Positions 24,608-32,671 of a DNA stretch of 35,726 nucleotides are shown one piece after another. A program made the position numbers and the translations under genes. The notes under the pieces were generated by a model that saw only the letters and a list, made by a program, of their open reading frames with translations, was not told where the DNA came from and did no database searches. Position 1 is the stretch's first letter, and each line of letters opens with the position of its first letter. The DNA comes from an uncultured Clostridia bacterium (GTDB lineage Bacteria; Bacillota; Clostridia; Oscillospirales; Acutalibacteraceae), in NCBI GenBank assembly GCA_947625485.1, contig CANQOP010000020.1, positions 1 through 35,726 of the forward strand, given 5' to 3'.

Positions 24608-25300
24608 ATGCAAATGATATTTTCTTTAAAAGAATTATCGTTATTTGAGAAAATACTATGGACCGTTTCGGTTATTGTAGTTTCGGCGTCCTCTCTTCTC
24701 ACGAAAGAATTTAATATACTGTTAATGATTGCTTCTGTAATCGGAGTTTCTGCTCTGATACTCAACGCCAAGGGCAACGTAATCGGTCAGATACTTATTA
24801 TTGCTTTTGCTGTTCTTTACGCCGTGATTTCATTTGAACAAAAATATTACGGCGAGATGATTACATATGTCGGAATGACGGCTCCGATTGCTGGAATTTC
24901 GGTCTGTACGTGGATTAAAAATCCTTTTAAAGACTCAAGCGAAGTAAAGGTTGCAAAACTGAATAAAGCAAAATATTTTTGGATTATTATATCTACAATT
25001 GCCGTTACTGTTTTATTCTATTTTATACTTAAATTTTTAGGCACAAACAGTATAGTATTCAGCACTTTATCCGTGACAACCAGCTTTATAGCATCTACTC
25101 TTACGATGCTCAGAAGCGAACACTACGCCCTGGCTTACGCCGCAAATGATGTTGTTTTAATAATACTCTGGGTAATTGCAAGCATAAAGGATATTTCGTA
25201 CATTTCGATGATAGTCTGCTTTATTATGTTCCTGATAAATGACTTGTACGGCTTTTACAGCTGGCGTAAAATGAAAATACGACAACAATCAAACATATAA
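24608..25300 (+). CDS. pnuC: PnuC-family vitamin transporter
   Basis: 230 residues, seven or so hydrophobic helices by eye. The C-terminal half has the features of PnuC: LAYAANDVVLIILWVIAS, SYISMIVCFIMFLINDLYGFYSWRKM. PnuC proteins move nicotinamide riboside; related PnuT and PnuX carry thiamine or riboflavin, and the substrate here cannot be decided from sequence alone. No TPP or FMN riboswitch signature was seen in the leader, so the leader does not assign the substrate to thiamine or riboflavin. The gene has its own promoter and is convergent with the ispH/S1 operon. Confidence 0.8.
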   Translation: MQMIFSLKELSLFEKILWTVSVIVVSASSLLTKEFNILLMIASVIGVSALILNAKGNVIGQILIIAFAVLYAVISFEQKYYGEMITYVGMTAPIAGISVCTWIKNPFKDSSEVKVAKLNKAKYFWIIISTIAVTVLFYFILKFLGTNSIVFSTLSVTTSFIASTLTMLRSEHYALAYAANDVVLIILWVIASIKDISYISMIVCFIMFLINDLYGFYSWRKMKIRQQSNI

Positions 25301-25305
25301 AACAA

Positions 25306-25329
25306 GGGCTGTTGCAAAAGCAACAGCCC
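25306..25329. terminator. Bidirectional intrinsic terminator
   Basis: A perfect 10-bp GC-rich stem (25306-25315 / 25320-25329) with a 4-nt AAAA loop; the plus-strand tail is AAATTTAT, the minus-strand tail TTGTTTT. Convergent gene ends meet here. Confidence 0.75.
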
Positions 25330-25345
25330 AAATTTATGTAGATAA

Positions 25346-27463
25346 TTATTCCTCAGCGGCAATCTCTTCAGCTGCTGACTCCTCCGCAGGAGTCTCGGAT
25401 GAAGCTACAACTTCCTCCTCTGAAGGAGTTTCAGTCGAAGCGACAACTTTCTCCTCTGAGGGAGTTTCAGTCGAAGCGACAACCTCTTCGTCTGCTTTCT
25501 CTTCCTCAACAGCAGGAGCCTTGGGAGCTTCCTCGGGAAGGAGCGCGCGAATTGAAAGGCTTACACGCTTATTCTCAAAATCAATAGCAATAATTTTAGC
25601 CTGAACCTTCTCGCCTACGGATAGAACATCCTCGGGCTTTTCAATTCTCTTATTGGCGATTTGAGAAATATGGATAAGACCGTCAATTCCGGGGATGATG
25701 TTTGCAAACGCACCAAAGGTTGTGAGACCTACGATAGTAGCGTCCACAACGGTATCTACAGGGTAATCGCGGCGGAGAATCTCCCACGGGTTAGCGTCAG
25801 GGTCCTTGTATCCGAGAGAAATCTTTTTAGTTTCCTCGTTTATATCCTTAATATATACATCAACCTTATCGCCGACGCTTACAACCTCAGACGGATTCTT
25901 GATGTGCGTCCACGAAAGCTCGGAAATATGAATCATACCGAAAACGCCGCCGAGGTCAACAAAAGCTCCGTAGCTTGTGATTGATTTAACAGTGCCCGTG
26001 TAACGCTTGCCTACCTCGCAGGTTTCCCAGAAAGTAGCTCTCTGAGCTGCGCGCTGCTCACGGAGTACTGCGCGTATTGAGCCTACTATTCTTTTCATTC
26101 TGCCGCGCTGCGACGCCTCAATAAGCTTGAACTGTACTTCCTGACCTACTAAGTCCTCGAGGCTGTCGTCGCGTGACGCGGTAGCCTGAGAAGCCGGAAT
26201 AAACACGCGGTTGTCATTATATATAACGATTACGCCGCCCTTAACAACGGAAGCGACCTTGCCCGTAAGAACCTCATCGGACTCGGCAAGAGACTTTAGC
26301 TCTTCCCAACCCTTCTGAGCGTCCACTCTGCGCTTTGAAAGCATAATGGTTCCTTCAGAGTCGTTGGTCTTCATTATAAGAAGCTCGAGTTCGTCGCCGA
26401 CCTTGACAACGTCCTCAGGCTTTGCAGACGGATCATTTGAAAGCTCGTCAGCCGGAATATAACCCGACTGTTTTCTGCCTACGTCAACGATAACTTCGTT
26501 AGGTGCTATGCTTACGACTACGCCTTTTACCCTCTCATTAGTATTCAAATTTTTGAGGGATTCCTCAAGCATCTCCTCAAAAGATTCTGTTTCAACAGTT
26601 TCGCTGGATTTGATTTCTTCACTCATTGTATCCAGTACCTCCTTTATTATCCTTGCCGGTGTTGAAGCGCCGGCAGTTACACCAATGGAATGTGAATTAC
26701 TAACGAGATTAAGGTCTAGCTCTTTAGCAGTTTCAATAAGACAGGTATTGGCGCATCTGCTCCTGCAAATATCGTAGAGCTTCGCAGTATTTGAGCTGTG
26801 GCGGTCGCCTATAACTATCATTAAGTCGGATTCGGCGGCAATTCTGTCAGCCTCCTCCTGTCGTTCCGATGTAGCCTTACATATTGTATCAAATATTTTT
26901 GAATTTGTATAGACCTTTTTTACAGTTTTTAAACATTTTTTCCATTCTTTTTTGCTAAAAGTCGTTTGTGCGACCACATAAACCTCGTCATTATTATTTA
27001 AAGGAATAATATCGACAAGTTTCTGAAGCTCCTCGTCATTGTTAAACGTGTAGCACTTGCTCGAACAATGACCGATAATACCCTGAATTTCTGGGTGATT
27101 TTTGTTGCCCGCGATAAGGACAGGTATATTCGCCGCTCCCGCTTTTTTTACAATATTATGAATTTTCTTGACGAACGGACACGTAGCGTCTACAAAGCTC
27201 AGTCCCTGCTCCGTGATGTCATCAACAGTACTCTTTCCCACTCCGTGAGAGCGAATTACTATCGTACTGTCCTTCGGACAATCCTCAACCCTGTCGATTG
27301 CGCGGCAGCCTCTTTTTTCAAGCTCGGAAACCATCTCCATATTGTGGATAATAGGTCCAAGCGTGCACACCTTTTTTCCGTTTTTGAGAAGGTTGTCTAC
27401 TATTTCAACAGCGCGGTCTACGCCGAAGCAAAATCCTGCTGTTTCAGCGAGTTTAATACTCAT
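25346..27463 (-). CDS. ispH: Bifunctional 4-hydroxy-3-methylbut-2-enyl diphosphate reductase / S1 RNA-binding protein
   Basis: 705 residues: IspH (~1-285) fused to four S1 domains (~308-378, ~396-465, ~486-553, ~570-640), then an acidic tail. IspH makes isopentenyl and dimethylallyl diphosphate by reduction in the MEP pathway; its iron-sulfur Cys are Cys12, Cys95 and Cys195, and Glu125 in the HPEIQG motif is the proton donor. S1 repeats have the usual GxVxxIxxYGAFVDLG core (third and fourth best conserved). Fusions of this kind are known in Clostridia. The tail has three near-repeats of a 12-residue VVAS-ETPSEE unit. It overlaps plsC by 4 nt (ATGA). Confidence 0.95.
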   Translation of the reverse strand: MSIKLAETAGFCFGVDRAVEIVDNLLKNGKKVCTLGPIIHNMEMVSELEKRGCRAIDRVEDCPKDSTIVIRSHGVGKSTVDDITEQGLSFVDATCPFVKKIHNIVKKAGAANIPVLIAGNKNHPEIQGIIGHCSSKCYTFNNDEELQKLVDIIPLNNNDEVYVVAQTTFSKKEWKKCLKTVKKVYTNSKIFDTICKATSERQEEADRIAAESDLMIVIGDRHSSNTAKLYDICRSRCANTCLIETAKELDLNLVSNSHSIGVTAGASTPARIIKEVLDTMSEEIKSSETVETESFEEMLEESLKNLNTNERVKGVVVSIAPNEVIVDVGRKQSGYIPADELSNDPSAKPEDVVKVGDELELLIMKTNDSEGTIMLSKRRVDAQKGWEELKSLAESDEVLTGKVASVVKGGVIVIYNDNRVFIPASQATASRDDSLEDLVGQEVQFKLIEASQRGRMKRIVGSIRAVLREQRAAQRATFWETCEVGKRYTGTVKSITSYGAFVDLGGVFGMIHISELSWTHIKNPSEVVSVGDKVDVYIKDINEETKKISLGYKDPDANPWEILRRDYPVDTVVDATIVGLTTFGAFANIIPGIDGLIHISQIANKRIEKPEDVLSVGEKVQAKIIAIDFENKRVSLSIRALLPEEAPKAPAVEEEKADEEVVASTETPSEEKVVASTETPSEEEVVASSETPAEESAAEEIAAEE
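25399..25480 (-). repeat. 36-bp tandem repeats encoding the acidic tail
   Basis: Two full units (25399-25434, 25435-25470) plus the start of a third encode VVAS(T/S)ETPSEE-like repeats at the C-terminus of the IspH-S1 protein. Such in-frame repeats can expand or contract; unit lengths of 36 bp would keep the frame. Confidence 0.75.
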
Positions 27464-28071
27464 TTTAAATCCTGCTCTCTCATTTCTTTGATTTTTCCCA
27501 TTACAATACTGCTCGCGTTTCGTAGAGCGCGCCTGTCAACGGAATCGAGACCCAGCTCTTCAACCGAAATAGGCTCTGAAAAGTGTATAATTCTTTTAGA
27601 GAAAATTCTTTTGCCTTTTTTAGTAATGCAGGCAGGCACTACAGACGCTTTTGTCTGCTGCGCAATAAGCGCAAAGCCTGAGCGCGGCCGCATAAGCTCG
27701 CCCGTTTTACTCCTGCCGCCCTCGATAAAAATAGTCATAAGGTTGCCCTCGTTTATGATGTCCTCTCCGTTTTTGATAGCCTTTCCGTCCCCTGCTCCGC
27801 GTTTTACCGGGAAAGCGCCGAGATGACGTATTAGCCACGCAAAGAACTTATTCGAGAACAATTCGTCCTTTGCCATAAAATTTAGACGTCTTTTCTGTCC
27901 AAGGCCGAGCAGAACAGGGTCGGAAAACGATATGTGATTAGACGCGATAATATATCCCTTTCCGTCGTTCGGTATATTAGCCTTATTAATGACTTTATAT
28001 CGGTAAATAAGCTTGAATATCGGCGTACAGACTACTCTTCCGACTGTATAAAGTACTTTAGACTGCGCCAT
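27460..28071 (-). CDS. plsC: 1-acyl-sn-glycerol-3-phosphate acyltransferase
   Basis: 203 residues. The catalytic HxxxxD motif is NHISFSDP (His46, Asp51), and the glycerol-phosphate-binding FIEGGRSKTG follows; RRLNFMAKDELF is a further conserved block. Transfers a second acyl chain to lysophosphatidic acid in phospholipid synthesis. Overlaps cmk by 14 nt and ispH by 4 nt, so it is tightly coupled in one operon; cmk-plsC-ispH is a recurrent gene order in Clostridia. No clear signal peptide; membrane-associated by hydrophobic segments. Confidence 0.95.
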   Translation of the reverse strand: MAQSKVLYTVGRVVCTPIFKLIYRYKVINKANIPNDGKGYIIASNHISFSDPVLLGLGQKRRLNFMAKDELFSNKFFAWLIRHLGAFPVKRGAGDGKAIKNGEDIINEGNLMTIFIEGGRSKTGELMRPRSGFALIAQQTKASVVPACITKKGKRIFSKRIIHFSEPISVEELGLDSVDRRALRNASSIVMGKIKEMREQDLK

Positions 28072-28738
28072 TGCTGTGCTCCTTAATTATGTTAATAATA
28101 AGGTCAATACTGCCCTCAAGGTCAATTTCCGTGGTGTCGGCGAGTATAGCGTCGTCCGCCTGCTTCAGAGGAGCAATATCTCGGTGCATATCGTTATAAT
28201 CGCGGGTCTTTACGTCCTCTAAAATATCTTCGTACTTCACGTCCATACCCTTTTCAATAAGCTCGTCATAGCGGCGCTTTGCGCGCGCCTCGGGAGCCGC
28301 TGTGAGGAAAATTTTAACCTCTGCATCGGGCAGAACTACCGTACCGATGTCCCGACCATCCATAATTACGTTGTTAGTTTTCGCCATATTGCGCTGGAGG
28401 TCAAGAAGAAAAGCGCGTACTGACGGAACAGCGGAAATTTTAGACGCCATCATCGACGCCTCGGGAGTGCGGATCAAGCCCGAAACGTCCTCTTTATTGA
28501 GGAGAACTACCTGCTCGCCCCTGTCGTTAAACGTAAGCTCAACGGTAATTTTTGAGAGAAGATTATCAAGCTCCCTGCCCTCGGCAGGCTCAACTCCTGC
28601 CCTTGTTGCGGCCAGACCTACCGTGCGGTAGAGCGCTCCCGTATCAATATAAATAAATCCGAGCTTTTTTGCTGCGAATTTTGAAATCGTGCTTTTTCCT
28701 GCTCCTGCAGGTCCGTCAATTGCAATCGCGATAGACAT
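28058..28738 (-). CDS. cmk: Cytidylate kinase
   Basis: 226 residues, phosphorylates CMP and dCMP. P-loop GPAGAGKST (9-17), GALYRTVGLAA substrate region, MDGRDIGTVVLPDA (the conserved Asp-Arg-Asp of nucleotide binding) and KIFLTAAPEARAKRRY. AAAGGA precedes the ATG. Second last of the operon's upstream half; placed directly after the flavoprotein gene (25-nt gap). Confidence 0.95.
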   Translation of the reverse strand: MSIAIAIDGPAGAGKSTISKFAAKKLGFIYIDTGALYRTVGLAATRAGVEPAEGRELDNLLSKITVELTFNDRGEQVVLLNKEDVSGLIRTPEASMMASKISAVPSVRAFLLDLQRNMAKTNNVIMDGRDIGTVVLPDAEVKIFLTAAPEARAKRRYDELIEKGMDVKYEDILEDVKTRDYNDMHRDIAPLKQADDAILADTTEIDLEGSIDLIINIIKEHSNGAV

Positions 28739-28763
28739 AATATGTTCCTTTCTTCAGATACAT

Positions 28764-29993
28764 TTAATACATTGCCGCGGACTCACCCGCAAGCCTGCCT
28801 GTTGACCACGCTATTACCAAATTAAAGCCGCCCGTGTACGCGTCTACGTCAATAATTTCCCCTGCAAAGTACAGTCCGCTTACAAGCTTGCTTTCCATAG
28901 TCTTGGGATTAATTTCCGAAACCTTTACGCCGCCCGAAGTTATGATTGCCTCTTCAAGCGGACGCGGCTTTGAGATAGCGAGTGTCAAATCCTTTATTAT
29001 ATTAACCAACGTCTTGCGCTCTTCCCTGGTTACCGAGTTGCACTTTTTGTCGGGGTTTATTCCCCATCTTTTCAAAACAACGGGAATCAGTTTTCGCGGA
29101 AGGAGCCTTGAGAGCGAGTTTGAAGCCGCTCTGTTAATATTCTCTTTAAAGTCGCGTTGAATACGATTATCAAGCTGTTCTTCATTGAGCGCGGGTTTTA
29201 AGTCAATATGAGCGGTATATCCCGAGGAGTAGTCGCGCATATTACAGCTAGCAGAGAGCACCATAGGTCCGGAAATACCGAAGTGTGTAAACAGCATTTC
29301 GCCGAAGTCGCTGTATATCTGTTTTCCGCTGCCGTCCGTAATCTTCAGCGCAACATTTTTAAGCGACAGTCCCTGCATCTTTTTACAGTCTGAATCGGGA
29401 CTTTCAAGAGGAACGAGAGAAGGCTTCGGAGCTATTAAAGTATGTCCGAGCTTTTTTGCGAATTTATAACCGTCGCCCGTAGAGCCTGTACGCGGATAGC
29501 TTGCGCCGCCGGTCGCAAGAATAACCTTATCTGCTTTATAAATTTTTCCGTCAGCCTTAACGCCGGTTACTGCGCCGTTTTCAGCAAGAATTTCCTCAAC
29601 TGTTGCGGTGACGATTTCAGCGCCGTTATCCAAAACAAAACGCCTCATAGTATCAACAACGTCCGCCGACTTATCGGAAACAGGAAAAACGCGGTTTCCT
29701 CGCTCGACCTTAGTGCGCAGACCCTTTTCCACAAAAAAGTCCACAATATTCTCGGGAGTGAAATTATTTAAAGCGCTGTAAAGAAAGCGGTTATTAACGG
29801 GGACGTTCTGCATAAATGTCTGCACGTCGCAGAAATTCGCGAGATTACATCTTCCCTTTCCAGTTATCATCAGCTTTCTGCCGACTCGGGGCATTTTCTC
29901 AAAGACAGTCACATAAGCCCCGTAATACGCGGCAAAGCCCGCCGCCATCAGTCCTGAGGCTCCGCCTCCGACTACTGCGACCCTACTGCTCAT
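28764..29993 (-). CDS. HI0933-like NAD(P)/FAD-dependent oxidoreductase (BaiN/YhiN type)
   Basis: 409 residues. Start at the ATG at 29993 (MSSRVAVVGGGASGLMAAG), placing the Rossmann GxGxxG at residues ~8-14; longer in-frame starts run into the end of rpiR. The MITGKGRCNLANF motif, ATGGASYPRTGSTGDGYKFAKKLGH block and the C-terminal TSGGVKVSEINPKTMESK, ending with GFNLVIAWSTGRLAG, are the family hallmarks. Members are flavoproteins of unclear physiological substrate; BaiN reduces steroid-derived double bonds in bile-acid metabolism, but the same fold is widespread, so this activity is not asserted. It overlaps the rpiR stop by 11 nt. Confidence 0.85.
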   Translation of the reverse strand: MSSRVAVVGGGASGLMAAGFAAYYGAYVTVFEKMPRVGRKLMITGKGRCNLANFCDVQTFMQNVPVNNRFLYSALNNFTPENIVDFFVEKGLRTKVERGNRVFPVSDKSADVVDTMRRFVLDNGAEIVTATVEEILAENGAVTGVKADGKIYKADKVILATGGASYPRTGSTGDGYKFAKKLGHTLIAPKPSLVPLESPDSDCKKMQGLSLKNVALKITDGSGKQIYSDFGEMLFTHFGISGPMVLSASCNMRDYSSGYTAHIDLKPALNEEQLDNRIQRDFKENINRAASNSLSRLLPRKLIPVVLKRWGINPDKKCNSVTREERKTLVNIIKDLTLAISKPRPLEEAIITSGGVKVSEINPKTMESKLVSGLYFAGEIIDVDAYTGGFNLVIAWSTGRLAGESAAMY

Positions 29994-30861
29994 TAATCTC
30001 GGTATGATTGTTGTCATACACGCCCTGATGGTTCCATACCATTTCAAGCTCGCGGAATGTGTCTGTTACCTCGTCCTTTTTCTCAAGCACGGTCGCAACA
30101 ATCAGCGCGTTTATAAGGCTCAGCGGAGCAACGAGAGAATCGACCACTGACGCCATATCGCTCCGCGCTATAAGAACCTCGTCTGCTGCGGAAACCAGCG
30201 GAGAAACCATACTGTCGGTTATAGCGATTACGTTAGCTCCGCGGTCGCGCGCAAGTGTCATCGACTCGACAGCCATTGTACTGTAGCGCGGAAAGCTGAT
30301 ACCAATCATAACGTCCTCACCGCTTATACGGAAAAGCTGTTCATAGGTGTGCGTTTTGGACGTATCTGTAATTACCCTTACGTTATCGAAAATAAGTCCG
30401 AAGTAATACCCTAAAAACTGAGCAAGCGACGCGGTGGAACGAACGCCGAAGATGTAAATACGGCGCGCGTTTACTATTGATTTTACTGCATTCTCGAAAT
30501 CCTTGTGGGAGGTTTCCTCGAGAGTACGGCGAATTTTATCTATATCCTGATTCATAATAGCGTCGAGAACATTGCTGTTTCCGATGCGGTTTGTGGTAAC
30601 GTCGATTCGCTGAACGGAAGTCAGCTTATCACGAATCATCTCCTGCATAGCCTTCTGTAACTTAGGATAGCCGGAATATCCCAGCTCGGTTGCAAAGCGT
30701 ACTACCGTACTCTCGGACACGCCTACAGTTTTTCCGAGCTTTGACGCAGTCATAAACGCCGCCTGGTCGTAATGTTCTTCTATATAATTTGCAATTCTTC
30801 TCTGCCCTTTGGAAAAAGAACTCATATTCATTTCAATTCTTGAAAGTAAGTGTTCTACCAT
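29983..30861 (-). CDS. RpiR/MurR-family transcriptional regulator
   Basis: 292 residues. An N-terminal HTH_6 domain (~1-77), with LGKTVGVSESTVVRFATELGYSGYPKLQKAMQ as the recognition region, then a SIS domain (~125-255), with YIFGVRSTASLAQFLGYYF and IGISFPRYSTMAVESM binding a phosphosugar. Family members are sugar-phosphate-responsive repressors or activators. AAGGAAG lies before the ATG. First gene of the leftward operon; its own -35 region lies in a 24-bp palindrome, so autoregulation is plausible. No sugar catabolic gene is present in the operon. Confidence 0.9.
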   Translation of the reverse strand: MVEHLLSRIEMNMSSFSKGQRRIANYIEEHYDQAAFMTASKLGKTVGVSESTVVRFATELGYSGYPKLQKAMQEMIRDKLTSVQRIDVTTNRIGNSNVLDAIMNQDIDKIRRTLEETSHKDFENAVKSIVNARRIYIFGVRSTASLAQFLGYYFGLIFDNVRVITDTSKTHTYEQLFRISGEDVMIGISFPRYSTMAVESMTLARDRGANVIAITDSMVSPLVSAADEVLIARSDMASVVDSLVAPLSLINALIVATVLEKKDEVTDTFRELEMVWNHQGVYDNNHTEINEQ

Positions 30862-30919
30862 TTTTTTACTTCCTTATATATATATTTCCAACATATAGTC
30901 ACATTAATTTCGCTCATTC

Positions 30920-30948
30920 ATTTTAACACTAAAACTTGCAAAACTCAA
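30920..30948 (-). promoter_or_regulatory. Promoter of the rpiR-ispH operon
   Basis: On the minus strand TTGAGT (30943-30948), 17-nt spacer, TAAAAT (30920-30925) with TG upstream (extended -10). The start would lie near 30913, about 50 nt before the ATG of rpiR. Confidence 0.6.
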
Positions 30949-30988
30949 CCGTTTTGCAACACATTTTATATATTTATGCAAGTTTTAG
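30929..30988. promoter_or_regulatory. Overlapping inverted repeats, candidate operator
   Basis: Two inverted repeats overlap: a 9-bp pair, TTGCAAAAC (30936-30944) and GTTTTGCAA (30951-30959), covering the rpiR -35; and an 11-bp pair CTAAAACTTGC (30929-30939) and GCAAGTTTTAG (30978-30988). Shared half-site: TTGCA. The adjacent regulator gene suggests it is bound by RpiR; not shown. Confidence 0.5.
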
Positions 30989-31007
30989 AAATTAAGGCGG
31001 TCAATTC

Positions 31008-31036
31008 TTGCATTCCTTTATCTATTATGTTAAAAT
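31008..31036 (+). promoter_or_regulatory. Promoter of hisHF
   Basis: TTGCAT (31008-31013), 17-nt spacer, TAAAAT (31031-31036) with TG upstream (extended -10). Divergent to the rpiR promoter; the two -35 elements are 59 nt apart with the candidate operator between. Confidence 0.7.
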
Positions 31037-31084
31037 TGACGGAGAAAAACGGAAGATTTACATAAAGAAAGGTCTAATAACTTT

Positions 31085-31705
31085 ATGATAGCTATTATTG
31101 ATTACGGAGCGGGCAATATTCAGAGCGTCTATAAGGCTCTCAAGTTTATCGGCGCAGAGTGCGGGGTTACAAGCGATAAGAATACTATAATGAAAGCTGA
31201 CGGCGCAATCCTTCCGGGAGTCGGTTCGTTCGGCGATGCTATACATACCCTCGAAGAGTACGGCATACGCGAGACTGTAAAGGATTTTATCTCAACGGGT
31301 AAACCGTTTCTCGGAATTTGTCTCGGTTTACAGCTTTTGTTCCCTAAGAGCTTTGAAAGTCCAGGGTCTGAGGGACTTGATATTCTCAAAGGCGAGATAA
31401 GGAAAATTCCGAACGGCGAGGGTCTTAAAATTCCTCATATGGGTTGGAACAGCATTAAAATTCTAAAAAAGGACGGAATATTTAAAGATATTGAGGACGG
31501 AGCTTATGTTTACTTTGTCCACTCCTACTACCTTGACGCCGAGGATAAGAATATTGTCAGCGCACAAACCGAGTACGGCGTTACGATTGACGCGGCGGTA
31601 AACTGCGGTAATGTAACCGCAACGCAGTTTCACCCCGAGAAGAGCGGCGACGTCGGACTTAAAATGCTTGACAATTTTGTTAAGATGTGCGGAGGTACGG
31701 AGTAA
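31085..31705 (+). CDS. hisH: Imidazole glycerol phosphate synthase, glutamine amidotransferase subunit
   Basis: 206 residues. Class I glutaminase: Cys79 in GICLGLQ, His183 and Glu185 in FHPEKSG form the triad; [12 protein letters not shown] and [10 protein letters not shown] match HisH. Produces ammonia passed to HisF for imidazole-ring formation in histidine synthesis. Coupled to hisF by TAATG. The rest of the histidine genes are absent from this window. Confidence 0.95.
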   Translation: MIAIIDYGAGNIQSVYKALKFIGAECGVTSDKNTIMKADGAILPGVGSFGDAIHTLEEYGIRETVKDFISTGKPFLGICLGLQLLFPKSFESPGSEGLDILKGEIRKIPNGEGLKIPHMGWNSIKILKKDGIFKDIEDGAYVYFVHSYYLDAEDKNIVSAQTEYGVTIDAAVNCGNVTATQFHPEKSGDVGLKMLDNFVKMCGGTE

Positions 31706-32460
31706 TGTATGCAAAAAGAATAATACCCTGCCTTGATGTCAAAAACGGCAGGGTCGTAAAGGGTATGAGTTTTGTAAATCTCGTAGACGCAGGGGATCCC
31801 GTAGAGTGTGCAAAGCAATACGATAAACAGGGCGCGGACGAGCTGGTATTTCTCGATATAACAGCGTCCAGCGACGCGAGAAATATAGTTTCGGATATGG
31901 TAAGAAAAGTAGCCGATACAATTTTCATTCCTTTTACTGTCGGCGGAGGAATAAGAACCGTGGATGACTTTAACGAAATTTTGCGCGCGGGAGCGGATAA
32001 AGTTTCCGTAAACAGCGCCGCAATTAAACGTCCCGAGCTCATAAGCGAGGCGGCATACAAATTCGGCAGTCAGTGCGTTGTAACAGCTATTGACGCAAAA
32101 CGTAAGGGCAACAGCTGGGAAGTCTACATAAACGGCGGACGCGTACCTATGGGTATTGACGCGATTGAGTGGGCTGTCGAGTGCGAAAGGCGCGGCGCGG
32201 GCGAAATTCTCCTCACAAGTATGGACGAGGACGGTCAGAAAAACGGCTATGACCTCGAACTTACGAGAGCAGTTTCCGAAAGAGTAAATATCCCAGTAAT
32301 CGCGAGCGGCGGCGCAGGAGCACCTGAGCACTTCTACGACGCTTTTACACACGGCAAGGCGGACGCCGTACTTGCGGCTTCGCTGTTCCACTTCGGAGAA
32401 ATCAAAATTTCCAAACTCAAAAAATATCTGCACAAAAAAGACATTTCCGTCAGATTATAA
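31705..32460 (+). CDS. hisF: Imidazole glycerol phosphate synthase, cyclase subunit
   Basis: 251 residues, TIM barrel. Catalytic Asp11 ([15 protein letters not shown]) and Asp130 (VVTAIDAKR) are present; phosphate-binding segments include [13 protein letters not shown] and [12 protein letters not shown]. Uses ammonia from HisH to form imidazole glycerol phosphate and AICAR. Start at 31705, with the ATG sharing the last A of the hisH stop; GGAGGT lies 8 nt upstream in hisH. A longer in-frame start at 31687 is not supported. Its 3' end overlaps the small minus-strand gene by 6 nt. Confidence 0.95.
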   Translation: MYAKRIIPCLDVKNGRVVKGMSFVNLVDAGDPVECAKQYDKQGADELVFLDITASSDARNIVSDMVRKVADTIFIPFTVGGGIRTVDDFNEILRAGADKVSVNSAAIKRPELISEAAYKFGSQCVVTAIDAKRKGNSWEVYINGGRVPMGIDAIEWAVECERRGAGEILLTSMDEDGQKNGYDLELTRAVSERVNIPVIASGGAGAPEHFYDAFTHGKADAVLAASLFHFGEIKISKLKKYLHKKDISVRL

Positions 32461-32577
32461 CAACTGCATTTTAATAACCGCGTCCGCAACCCAACTCGGT
32501 ATATATATAGCGCAGGCTGTAATGATGGCTATTATAACTATTCTTATTATAATTCCTCTGTATCTGTACTTTTTCAT
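32455..32577 (-). CDS. Small hydrophobic peptide (40 residues)
   Basis: An ORF too short for standard calling: a basic start (KKYRYRG), one hydrophobic helix ([18 protein letters not shown]) and a short C-terminal tail ([14 protein letters not shown]). GGGAGG lies 8 nt before the ATG, a well-placed site, and the product would be a single-pass membrane peptide with the N terminus inside (positive-inside rule). It overlaps the end of hisF by 6 nt (convergent). It lies 94 nt downstream of pcrA on the same strand; independent expression is possible. Homologues unknown to me; no toxin-antitoxin partner is evident. Could be chance, but codons and the ribosome binding site argue otherwise. Confidence 0.5.
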   Translation of the reverse strand: MKKYRYRGIIIRIVIIAIITACAIYIPSWVADAVIKMQLL

Positions 32578-32607
32578 ACCAGAACCTCCCGTTTTAAAAA
32601 CTTCTTT

Positions 32608-32619
32608 CTACTATAGTAG
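32608..32619. other. 12-bp perfect palindrome
   Basis: CTACTATAGTAG lies between pcrA and the small peptide gene; its centre contains TATAGT on the minus strand, which could act as a -10 element, but no good -35 is found. Might be an operator. Confidence 0.35.
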
Positions 32620-32671
32620 CGTCGGAAAGTTCTGAAAAAGTTTCAATATTTCAAAAATTTTATTGTATTTT

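Noticed and set aside
27068..27826. 252-residue plus-strand reading frame
   Set aside because: Spans the antisense of ispH and plsC; no motifs, no initiation signal.
28764..29993. Bile-acid enzyme BaiN assignment
   Set aside because: The family is broad and usually annotated by weak similarity; no bai gene cluster is nearby, so only the fold family is stated.
31630..32433. 267-residue minus-strand reading frame
   Set aside because: Antisense to hisF, which is fully canonical; no ribosome binding site or family signature.
31085..32460. HisHF as an alternative glycan-amination pair
   Set aside because: Both proteins carry the canonical histidine-pathway residues (HisF Asp11/Asp130, HisH triad) and no surface-sugar genes adjoin; the standard function is simpler.
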